Part shown: positions 25,987 through 34,366 of the stretch, piece by piece
Numbering within the stretch: the stretch's first letter is position 1
Layout: each line of letters begins with the position of its first letter
Origin: CAZJYI01 sp964550025
GTDB taxonomy: Bacteria; Verrucomicrobiota; Kiritimatiellia; UBA8416; CAYOBW01
Direction: 5' to 3'
NCBI GenBank assembly: GCA_964550025.1
Contig: CAZJYI010000075.1
Coordinates: forward strand, 1 to 53,049
Length of the DNA stretch: 53,049 nucleotides
Notes under the pieces: model-generated
Database searches by the model: none
What the model was told of the DNA's origin: nothing
What the model saw: the letters and a program-made list of their open reading frames with translations, nothing else
Made by a program: the position numbers and the translations under genes

Positions 25987-27099
25987 ATGAAGAGGAGCAT
26001 ACTCGCAGTCGCTGTCGTCGTTTTATCGGGATGGGTGGCGCAGCCAAGAGCCCAGGAGGCATCGACCAGGCAACCGATCAAAGCGATCTACATTCCTCTG
26101 GCGGACCACTACGCCGGAATTGTCGCGTACGAGAAGTACAGCGGTCAGATGAAGAAGGCGGATTACTCCATCGAGCGTATGAAGAGTTGGCCCCTGCTGC
26201 GGGCCTATTTCATGTCAGGCGAGGTCGACATGGCCTACATCATCTGTCCGCAGGCGATGGACATGTTCAGAGAGAAACCAAACTTCCGATGGGTCAGTCT
26301 AATGCATCGAGACGGCAATGCGCTGGCCATCAACGATCTGCTCAATGCCAGGGTGGGGCTTCCCGAGGAGCGTCTGAAGCGGAAGCCGGACGCCAAGGTG
26401 GCCGACGCTTTCGGGGCCGCGAAGCAGGCACAGGGCGAGCCCACCGAATGCGGCGTGCCTCACCTTCACGCGACGCACACCGTCGTCCTCTACAAGTATC
26501 TCAAGGACCATGGCCGGACACTGGGGCTCGGCCAGGGGGACGACAAGGACGTGGTCGCCGTCGAAGTGCCGCCGCCCAAGTCTCCCTCCTTCATCAAGAA
26601 GAAGAATAGCCGCGGCATTCCGGCGTCTTTCGAACAATCTCTCCCGTGGGCTGATGTCGTTGAGACGAAGGGCTTCGGTCACGTGGCCTGGTATTCGAAG
26701 GACGTGATGCCCTGGCCGCACGGTCACGTGGAGTGCATCGCTATCGCCACCGACGCCTGCATCCAGAACAAGGCGGAAGCGTTGAGGGAGGTCATCCACT
26801 ACATCCACCAGGCCGGCCTGGACATCGAGGCGGCGCGGCAGCCGGGCGGGGATGCCATGACGCCCATCGTAGACATGATCCGCAAGCACATTCCGGAACA
26901 CAACGCTGACGCGATCGTTCAGAGTCTGCGTCCCGACCTGTTCGTGATCAACTACCGCAACCTGAACGTGGACAAGGCGGGACTGCGGCAGATCATGGAC
27001 CTGGCCGTGGAGGGGGGTATCCTGAAGAAGGCCATCGATATCGACGCGTTTGCCTGTGAGGATTTCAGCACGGAGATCACGGAAACCAAGACGCCGTAG
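25987..27099 (+). CDS. NrtA/NMT1-like periplasmic substrate-binding protein
   Basis: A 370-residue protein with a signal peptide (about 3-22) and an NMT1/nitrate-type solute-binding fold: IKAIYIPLADHYAGIVAYEK, SGEVDMAYIICPQAMDM, CGVPHLHATHTVVLYKYL and WPHGHVECIAIATDACI. Such proteins normally feed ABC importers for nitrate, sulfonates or related anions. No permease or ATPase gene is near. The next gene, 17 bp on, encodes a Cache-HAMP-GAF membrane sensor, so a co-receptor role is likely. A short stem-loop (CCCCA / TGGGG, 25909-25923) lies in the 86-bp gap after cheB. Confidence 0.85.
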   Translation: MKRSILAVAVVVLSGWVAQPRAQEASTRQPIKAIYIPLADHYAGIVAYEKYSGQMKKADYSIERMKSWPLLRAYFMSGEVDMAYIICPQAMDMFREKPNFRWVSLMHRDGNALAINDLLNARVGLPEERLKRKPDAKVADAFGAAKQAQGEPTECGVPHLHATHTVVLYKYLKDHGRTLGLGQGDDKDVVAVEVPPPKSPSFIKKKNSRGIPASFEQSLPWADVVETKGFGHVAWYSKDVMPWPHGHVECIAIATDACIQNKAEALREVIHYIHQAGLDIEAARQPGGDAMTPIVDMIRKHIPEHNADAIVQSLRPDLFVINYRNLNVDKAGLRQIMDLAVEGGILKKAIDIDAFACEDFSTEITETKTP

Positions 27100-27116
27100 A
27101 GGGACGGAGGAGATCG

Positions 27117-29105
27117 ATGACCAACAGTATAGACGATGCATCCCGGGAGCCCGCGGATTCACGTCCCGGAGTGGGTCCTGACATGGAATCGCGCTCCGGC
27201 GCGGACCGAACGGGCAGAAGCCTGAGCCGCACTCTCGTACTCTGGTTTCTTGTCCTTTCCCTGCTGCCGCTCGCCGTCGTCAGCGTGTTCAGTTACCGGA
27301 TCGCGCGTGCGAGTCTCCAGGACACCGTTTCCGAGTCGCTCCAAGAAGTCGCCGAGCTCAAGACAACGCACATCAGGTCGTACTTCGACCGTCTTCTGAC
27401 CGACCTGCGCGAACAGTCGGAGAACCGGGAGAACACAGCATTTCTGCAGGCACTCGTGGATGCTCATAAGAAGAGCGGAAAACCGGTTGGGGAATTCGTA
27501 GGGAGCTATCCATGGGAGCTTGTAGTCGACGAGAGGGGCGCCGATCTCAAGAACTTCCAGAAACTGTTTGGCTACTACGACGTGTTTCTTCTGGACTCGG
27601 AGGGCGACGTCCTCTTCTCAGTTCGACGTGAGGAGGATCTGGGGAGTAATCTGTTCACGGGGAAGTACTCCGACACACTCTTTGCAGCTGCCTGTCGCAA
27701 AGCTCTCGAGAGCGGCCGGCCGGTTTTCGCCGATCTGGAATTCTATGGACCCTCTGGCGGGGAGGTTGCCGGTTTCCTCACTACGCCGATCCTGAACGAG
27801 GAAGGTGACAAGATCGGTCTGTTTGCCATGCAGATGCCAATCGCACGGATCGATGCCGTCATGCAGGCGGGGTCGCGGATGGGACAGACGCAGGACAGCT
27901 ATCTCATTGGCGTTGATCTGACCATGCGCTCGAATTCGCGTCTTGCCGACGAGCCGACCATTCTCCGCGAGCGGATCGACACCGAGCAGACCCAACTCTG
28001 GCTCAAGAATCACGGCGAGAGCGGGAGACCGCTGGAGCGTGAGGACGACTCGCTTCGCAGCTATGTGGGATACCGTGGCGCCACGGTCATCGGCGTTCAC
28101 AGTACGATCGATCTCGCCGGCGTTCGCATGGGAGTTATGGCAGAGATCGAAGAACGCGAGGCCTACGGGGCTGCTCGGCACCTGGCGACCGTTTCGTGGT
28201 GGCTGTTTGGCAGCACGGCCGTTCTGGTTGCCCTGCTTTCGGGCATGGTCGCCGGCAGGATCGCGCGGCCACTGCGGGAGCTTGCGGCGTGGGCGCAGCG
28301 TGTGGGCCGGGGCGACCTGAGCACCGTCGAAATTCGGACTCCCTCGGACGAGACGGGTGTCCTGAACCGCAGTTTCTGCGAGGCGGTCAGCTCGTTGCGG
28401 GAGGCGAGGGTGGAGCGGGAGGCGCGCGACTGGCTCAATTCCGGCGTCGCGCGGCTCGATGACGTGATGCGGGGGGAGGAGAATCTCCCCGTGCTGTGCG
28501 GGGAGATCGTGGGTTGTCTTGCGAGGCACGTTGGCGCACAGGTAGGAACCATCTCGCTGGTGGACGGGGACAACGCTCGTCTCATCCTGACGGGAGGCTA
28601 TGCCTATAAGCCCCACGAGGGTGCGCCCACCGAATTCAAGTTCGGAGAGGGGCTGATCGGACAGGTTGCGCGGGATGGAACCCGAATCGTTCTCACGGAC
28701 GTACCGGAAGACGGCATTACGGTGACGTCCGCCCTGGGAGAAGCCTTGCCGCGTGCCATCCTCTGTTTCCCGTTCATGTACGAGGGACGGGTCAAGGGTG
28801 TGATTGAGCTTGGCAGGCTGGAACCGTTTACGGAAACGCAACTCGGTTTCCTCGAACAGGTGGCGGACAGTATCGCCATAGCCGTGCACTCGGGGCAACT
28901 GCGGAAACGGGCGAAGGAGTTGCTTGAGGAGAGCCAGAGCCAGGCCGAGGAGCTCCAGGCCCAACAGGAGGAACTGAGAACGACCAATGAAGAGTTGGAG
29001 GAGAAGACGGAAGAGTTGCAGGCTCAGCAGGAAGCCCTGAGGGTGGCGAACGAGGAGTTGGAGGAGAAAACTGAAGCACTGCGTGCCCGCGAGGGAAGCG
29101 GGTAA
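27117..29105 (+). CDS. Cache-HAMP-GAF membrane sensor without kinase domain
   Basis: A 662-residue membrane protein. TM1 is at about 38-60, a large double-Cache-like periplasmic domain at 61-355 (FGYYDVFLLDSEGDVLFSVR, LFAMQMPIARIDAVMQ), TM2 at about 362-383, then HAMP. GAF spans about 455-595 and a heptad coiled coil (ELQAQQEELRTTNEELEEKT) about 600-660, then it stops. Related proteins that I know run from this coil into SEFLANMSHELRTP kinases; here the kinase is missing. The next gene has a paralogous GAF and coil followed by a kinase, so the two may pair. Alternatively this is a truncated kinase. Confidence 0.88.
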   Translation: MTNSIDDASREPADSRPGVGPDMESRSGADRTGRSLSRTLVLWFLVLSLLPLAVVSVFSYRIARASLQDTVSESLQEVAELKTTHIRSYFDRLLTDLREQSENRENTAFLQALVDAHKKSGKPVGEFVGSYPWELVVDERGADLKNFQKLFGYYDVFLLDSEGDVLFSVRREEDLGSNLFTGKYSDTLFAAACRKALESGRPVFADLEFYGPSGGEVAGFLTTPILNEEGDKIGLFAMQMPIARIDAVMQAGSRMGQTQDSYLIGVDLTMRSNSRLADEPTILRERIDTEQTQLWLKNHGESGRPLEREDDSLRSYVGYRGATVIGVHSTIDLAGVRMGVMAEIEEREAYGAARHLATVSWWLFGSTAVLVALLSGMVAGRIARPLRELAAWAQRVGRGDLSTVEIRTPSDETGVLNRSFCEAVSSLREARVEREARDWLNSGVARLDDVMRGEENLPVLCGEIVGCLARHVGAQVGTISLVDGDNARLILTGGYAYKPHEGAPTEFKFGEGLIGQVARDGTRIVLTDVPEDGITVTSALGEALPRAILCFPFMYEGRVKGVIELGRLEPFTETQLGFLEQVADSIAIAVHSGQLRKRAKELLEESQSQAEELQAQQEELRTTNEELEEKTEELQAQQEALRVANEELEEKTEALRAREGSG

Positions 29106-29250
29106 CGATCAGCCCCGGCGACGGGGCACTTTGCTGCCGCGCCAATTCAGGACGGAAACGTGGAACCGGCCTGGAGACCGGTTCTACGGAAGACCGCGAG
29201 CGGATCCAGTTTCCGGCCAGTCGCCGGGGATCGAGAGAGGAACGGTTGTC

Positions 29251-32200
29251 GTGAATGACATGGCGGATATGCGCGAACCCGTGGTGAAGCGGCGGCATTG
29301 GACACTGCCGCTGACCATCGTGCTGGGCTTGGGCGTGCCGGTTCTGGGCACCTTGTACCTTGGGAAGGCGTTTCCTGGATGGGTGTGGAGCGCGCTGCCT
29401 TTTCACTCCAGCGTTGAGGTCATTGGGGCGGCGTTCGGACTCGTACTGGCGACGGTCATCCTCTTCTCGCGGCAGAAGGAGGTGACACTGTCGCGGATGT
29501 GGGTCGCCTGCGCGCTTATCGCCATGTCGGTCTTGGACATCGTCCATAGCTGCGTTCCCACTGGGGTTTCGTTTGTCTGGCTGCACAGTACTGCCGTACT
29601 GGCGGGCGGCGTCTTCTTTGTGCTCGTGTGGCTCCCCGAACGCGAGATTTCCCGTCGCGCTGCTCTGGGCGTGCCGGGGGGAGTGTTGGTACTTTCGACC
29701 CTTGTGGGTGTCCTGTCGGCGCTTTTTCCTCACCTTCTGCCGGCCATGGTTGTAGAAGGCCGCTTCACCACCACTGCAGATGTCATTAACTTCGTCGGTG
29801 GCGGGCTGACCATCCTGGCGGCAGCGAAGTTCGCCATTCGCTTTGGCAGGGGGCGCGGGCTCGAGGATCTGCTGTTCTTGACTCTATGCCTTCTCTTTGG
29901 CGGTGCGGGGGTCATTTTCCGCCTTTCCGACATATGGGAAGCGGGTTGGTGGTTCTGGCACCTGTTGCGTCTGAGTGGGTACATTCTAGCCCTCTGGTTG
30001 GGCTTGTTTGCCTACCGGGCGTCGGAAGACAGACTGGTGGAGTCACGCGTCCGGCACGCCATTGCGATTGCGGGGGGCGACTACACGGTCGATGTCAGGC
30101 CCCGTCATGCGGGGGACAGACTGGGTTTGGCGCTGCAGTCCATGGTCCGGGCCCTCGTGAAGAGCCGCGATGAAGACCAGCGGCAGGGCTGGCTCCAGAC
30201 GGGAATCGCGCGCCTGAACGAGGCGGTGCGTGGTGATCCGGACCTCGTTGAATTAAGCGGAAAGGTGATTGCCGAGGTCTCAACGTACCTGGGCGCCCAG
30301 GTGGGGGCCTTCTACGTACGGGATGCGGGACGCGGGGGGGGAGAGGAGTTTGGGCCTTTGGGGCCTGCGTCGCTGCGTTCGGCAGGCGCGGACGTCCTGC
30401 GGCTGACGGGAAGCTATGCTTTCAAGAAGCGCAAGAACCTGTCCGACACGTTTCGGGTCGGCGAAGGACTGGTCGGCCAGGCCGCCCTGGAGAAACAACG
30501 AATCCTCCTTGGCAAGGTCCCGGCCGGATACATGCGGGTGACGTCCACGCTGGTCGAAGGAGCTCCCCGCTTTGTCTGCGCCGCGCCGTTCCTCTACGAA
30601 GACCGCGTCCTGGGTGTCATGGAGATTGCTTCCCTGAAGGAAATCACGGACTTGGACCTTCAGTATCTTGACCAGGCTCTATCGACGGTGGCGGTTGCCG
30701 TTCAGACCGCACTGAGCAGGACGGAACTGGCGGCGGCCCTGAAGGCCTCCCAAGCGTTGTCGGAGAAACTCCAGCTCCAGCAGGAGGCACTGAAGGCCGC
30801 TAACGAGGAGTTGGAAGAGCGCACCGAGGCGCTACAGCAATCGGAGGGGCGGCTCAAGGGCCAGCAGGAGGAGCTAAGACAGGCAAACGAGGAGCTTGAA
30901 GAGAAGACCGAATCTCTTGAGAAGCAGTCGGCTCAAGTCCGATTGAAGAACAGCCAGCTCGAAGAAACGGGCGAGGCGTTGAGACAACAGGCCGAGGATC
31001 TTGCCACGGCAAACAAGTACAAGTCCGAGTTCCTGGCCAACATGTCGCACGAACTCCGTACCCCTCTGAACAGCCTGTTGGTGTTGGCTCACCACCTGGA
31101 GGAGAACAAGGACGGCAACCTCACGGATGACCAGCTCGAGTCCATTCACGTGATCGCCGGAAGTGGGGAATCCCTCCTCGCGCTGATCAACGACATCCTC
31201 GATTTGTCCAAGATTGAGGCGGGCAAGATGACCCTGCAGGTTCGTGACGTTCCTCTCGAGGACATTGCTACCGCTACGCGGGCGCACTTCTCGCACATTG
31301 CGAAGGAGAAAGGGTTGACTCTTGAGGTCAGCGTGGATGACGCCCTCCCCGAAGCCATTCGTACGGATGCACAGAGGTTGCAGCAGGTCATTCGCAACCT
31401 GGTGGCTAACGCCATCAAGTTCACACATGAAGGTTGCGTGCGCGTGGCGTTTGCGCGCCCGGCAAGCCTGCCGGTTTCCCTGCCGGGAGACGTTTCCGCC
31501 GATCGCGCCATCGTGATGTCCGTCAGCGATACGGGGATCGGTATCCCGCGTGGCAGACGCGATGCCATCTTCGAGGCTTTCCAGCAGGTGGACGGCAGCA
31601 CATCGCGACGGTACGGCGGCACCGGTCTGGGACTGTCCATCACGCGTGAGCTTTCGCGCCTTCTCGGTGGACGCGTCGTGGTGGAGAGCGAGGAAGGACG
31701 CGGGTCCACATTCTCCGTCTACCTGCCGGAGGAGCTTGATCCCACCCTCCCGAGAGACTCAGCCGCCTCCGACATTCGGCCTGCGTCCACCTCCCGAGTA
31801 TCCGGCGATGAGGAGGTCTCCGCCACCACCCCGCCGCCTGCCGCACTTCCCGCGCCATGCTCCATTCCCGATGACCGTGCCGGCGTCTCGGAAGGTGACA
31901 AGCTGGTTCTCGTGATAGAAGACGATCAGAACTTTGCCAAGGTCCTGGCCATGACCGCTCGCCGCAAACACTTCAAGTTCCTTCATGCCGGCGACGGCGC
32001 GACGGGGGTGACCATGGCAAGGGAATACCGCCCCAGCGCCATTGTTCTCGACATCAGGATGCCCGGAATGGATGGTTGGGAGGTGCTCGAAAAACTGAAG
32101 GAGGATGTCCGGACGCGCCATATTCCCGTGCACGTCATGTCCGTTGAAGAGGAACCCGACCACGCGATTCAGAAGGGCATCATCGGCTATCTTACCAAAC

Positions 32201-33078
32201 CGGTGAGTCCCGAAGGTCTCGAACAAGCCTTCGGGCGAATCCAGACCGCCATGGCGGCCGGACTTAAGGAACTCCTGGTTGTCGAGGACGACCGCCATCT
32301 TCAGACCGCGATTGCGAAGCTGCTCGGAGGTGGTGATACGCGGGTCACGGCGGCCGGTTCGATCCGTGAGGTCCTGGATCATCTTCGGGAGCAGACCTTT
32401 GGCTGCATGATCCTGGACCTGAAACTCCCGGACGGATCCGGGCTCGAGCTGCTGAAACGGATCGCGGAGGACGGCGACATTTCCGTGCCGCCGGTTGTCG
32501 TCTACACCGGACAGGAGATTACCGCGGAACAAGACGAACAGCTTCGGGAATACACCGATTCCATCATTATCAAAGGCCCCCTTGCAGAGGAACGTCTGGT
32601 GGACGAGACGTCCCTGTTCCTACACCAGGTCGTCCAGGATATGCCGAAAAGGAAACGGGAGATGATTCTGCGCCTTCATGGCGGGGATGCGCACTTCGAG
32701 GGGAGAAAGGTCCTGATCGCCGATGACGACATGCGCAACCTGTTCGCACTCTCCAAGGTCCTGGAGAGCAAGGGGATCATTGTACGGAAGGCGTCTGACG
32801 GAGTGAAAGCTCTTACCCTTCTTTCGAAGGAGCCCGACATTGACCTGGTCTTGATGGATGTCATGATGCCGAACATGGACGGGTACGAGGCGATGAGACG
32901 GATCCGAGACCCTGAATCGGAAGTCAAGAATCACGATGTTCCCATCATTGCCCTGACGGCCAAGGCCATGAAAGAGGACCGCGGCAAGTGTATCGAAGCA
33001 GGTGCGAACGACTACCTGGCGAAGCCCGTCAACGCGGAGAAACTGCTGTCGTTGATGCGCGTATGGTTGGCGAGGTGA
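29251..33078 (+). CDS. Eight-TM GAF hybrid histidine kinase with three REC domains
   Basis: A 1275-residue kinase. Eight hydrophobic helices (about 17-240) form an integral-membrane sensor resembling MASE3 (SVLDIVHS). A HAMP-like linker, GAF (about 305-465), a long coiled coil (to about 590), an H-box with His600 (MSHELRTPLNS) and an ATPase domain (LVANAIKF, DTGIGI, GTGLGL) follow. Three REC domains have Asp934, Asp1056 and Asp1203. No HPt. The GTG at 29251 follows GAGAGAGG; an ATG at 29260 and a much longer frame from 29083 exist. The 29106-29250 gap has a GAACCGG/CCGGTTC hairpin. Confidence 0.9.
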   Translation: MNDMADMREPVVKRRHWTLPLTIVLGLGVPVLGTLYLGKAFPGWVWSALPFHSSVEVIGAAFGLVLATVILFSRQKEVTLSRMWVACALIAMSVLDIVHSCVPTGVSFVWLHSTAVLAGGVFFVLVWLPEREISRRAALGVPGGVLVLSTLVGVLSALFPHLLPAMVVEGRFTTTADVINFVGGGLTILAAAKFAIRFGRGRGLEDLLFLTLCLLFGGAGVIFRLSDIWEAGWWFWHLLRLSGYILALWLGLFAYRASEDRLVESRVRHAIAIAGGDYTVDVRPRHAGDRLGLALQSMVRALVKSRDEDQRQGWLQTGIARLNEAVRGDPDLVELSGKVIAEVSTYLGAQVGAFYVRDAGRGGGEEFGPLGPASLRSAGADVLRLTGSYAFKKRKNLSDTFRVGEGLVGQAALEKQRILLGKVPAGYMRVTSTLVEGAPRFVCAAPFLYEDRVLGVMEIASLKEITDLDLQYLDQALSTVAVAVQTALSRTELAAALKASQALSEKLQLQQEALKAANEELEERTEALQQSEGRLKGQQEELRQANEELEEKTESLEKQSAQVRLKNSQLEETGEALRQQAEDLATANKYKSEFLANMSHELRTPLNSLLVLAHHLEENKDGNLTDDQLESIHVIAGSGESLLALINDILDLSKIEAGKMTLQVRDVPLEDIATATRAHFSHIAKEKGLTLEVSVDDALPEAIRTDAQRLQQVIRNLVANAIKFTHEGCVRVAFARPASLPVSLPGDVSADRAIVMSVSDTGIGIPRGRRDAIFEAFQQVDGSTSRRYGGTGLGLSITRELSRLLGGRVVVESEEGRGSTFSVYLPEELDPTLPRDSAASDIRPASTSRVSGDEEVSATTPPPAALPAPCSIPDDRAGVSEGDKLVLVIEDDQNFAKVLAMTARRKHFKFLHAGDGATGVTMAREYRPSAIVLDIRMPGMDGWEVLEKLKEDVRTRHIPVHVMSVEEEPDHAIQKGIIGYLTKPVSPEGLEQAFGRIQTAMAAGLKELLVVEDDRHLQTAIAKLLGGGDTRVTAAGSIREVLDHLREQTFGCMILDLKLPDGSGLELLKRIAEDGDISVPPVVVYTGQEITAEQDEQLREYTDSIIIKGPLAEERLVDETSLFLHQVVQDMPKRKREMILRLHGGDAHFEGRKVLIADDDMRNLFALSKVLESKGIIVRKASDGVKALTLLSKEPDIDLVLMDVMMPNMDGYEAMRRIRDPESEVKNHDVPIIALTAKAMKEDRGKCIEAGANDYLAKPVNAEKLLSLMRVWLAR

Positions 33079-33082
33079 GCGG

Positions 33083-34366
33083 ATGACTGACGACCGCCCA
33101 AAGATACTGATAGTTGACGATTACGTGGAAAACCTCGTAGCGCTGGAGCGGACCCTTGCGGACACGGGGGCTGAACTGGTGCGGGCCATGTCTGGCAATG
33201 AAGCCTTGGCGCTCACGCTGGAGCATGACTTTGCCCTGGCGATCCTCGACGTGCAAATGCCGGAGATGGACGGCTACGAGACGGCGACGCTTATGCGGCA
33301 GGAGGAGAAGACGCGCATTCTCCCGATCATCTTTGTCTCGGCGGTTTACTCGAGCGACTACTACACGATCAAGGGCATCGAGGCCGGTGCCGTGGACTTC
33401 ATTGCCAAGCCTTTCCCGCCCGCCGTGCTGGCCGGGAAAGTGCGCGTCTTTCTGGATCTTCACGCAAAGCGGTTGGGGCTGGAGCGTGAGATCGAGATTC
33501 GCCGGCAGGTTGAAGAGGAACTGCGGCGACATCGCGATCATCTGAGCGAGCTTGTGGACCAGGCCACGGCAGAGATTCGGCAGCGCGAGGCGCAGCTGCG
33601 GCGGGTGCAGAAGCTGGAATCGATCGGTACGCTGGCAGGCGGCGTCGCGCACGAGATCAACAATCCCATTATGGGGATCATGAACTATGCCCAGTTGATC
33701 ATCGACAGGTTGGGACCGGACAGCAACGTGGCCGAGTTTGCGACCGAAATCGGCCGAGAAACACAGCGTGTAGCCACGATCGTGAGGAACCTGCTCTCGT
33801 TCGCGCGTCACGAGAAGCAGCAGCATCGTCTGGCGCGAGTGTGCGACATTGTCGAGGGTACGCTGTCGCTCGTGCGGGCCGTGCTTCGTCACGATCAGAT
33901 AACGCTTGAGGTGGACGTGCCTGAAGATCTGCCTGCCATCAGATGCCGCAGCCAACAGATTCAGCAGGTCGTCATGAATCTGATCACCAATGCCAGGGAC
34001 ACTTTGAACGAGAAGTACCCGGGGTACGATAACAACAAGCGCGTGTCCATTTCGGCATCTCTCTTCGAGCGCGCCGACCATCAGTGGATCCGAATCACGG
34101 TCGAGGATTCCGGGGTCGGCATTCCGGCGGATGTGCGCGAACGGATGTTCGACCCGTTTTACACGACGAAACTGCGTCACGAGGGGACGGGGCTCGGCCT
34201 CTCCATCAGCCACGGCATCGTCAAGGACCATGGCGGCGAGTTGACCGTCGAGAGCGAAGTCGGACAATGGACTCGATTTCACATGGACTTGCCGGTGAAC
34301 GATCGTTCGCAGGTCGAGGATGACCCGGCGGACGGGACGAGTCGGAGGGGGGAAGTAAGAGTATGA
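33083..34366 (+). CDS. REC-histidine kinase
   Basis: A 427-residue soluble protein starting 4 bp after the triple-REC kinase. REC has Asp56 (AILDVQMPEMDGYET) and Lys in FIAKPF. A coiled linker leads to an H-box with His190 (GGVAHEINNPIMGI) and an ATPase domain (LITNARDTL, DSGVGI, GTGLGLSIS). The NtrB-type HEINNP box differs from the MSHEIRTP box of the large hybrids. It is coupled by ATGA to the next REC sensor. It probably acts as a second-tier kinase taking phosphate from the hybrids. Confidence 0.92.
   Translation: MTDDRPKILIVDDYVENLVALERTLADTGAELVRAMSGNEALALTLEHDFALAILDVQMPEMDGYETATLMRQEEKTRILPIIFVSAVYSSDYYTIKGIEAGAVDFIAKPFPPAVLAGKVRVFLDLHAKRLGLEREIEIRRQVEEELRRHRDHLSELVDQATAEIRQREAQLRRVQKLESIGTLAGGVAHEINNPIMGIMNYAQLIIDRLGPDSNVAEFATEIGRETQRVATIVRNLLSFARHEKQQHRLARVCDIVEGTLSLVRAVLRHDQITLEVDVPEDLPAIRCRSQQIQQVVMNLITNARDTLNEKYPGYDNNKRVSISASLFERADHQWIRITVEDSGVGIPADVRERMFDPFYTTKLRHEGTGLGLSISHGIVKDHGGELTVESEVGQWTRFHMDLPVNDRSQVEDDPADGTSRRGEVRV

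Noticed and set aside
29106..29250. 5' extension of the triple-REC kinase to 29083
   Set aside because: The extra residues are polar and low-complexity, overlap the previous gene, and a good ribosome-binding site precedes the GTG at 29251.
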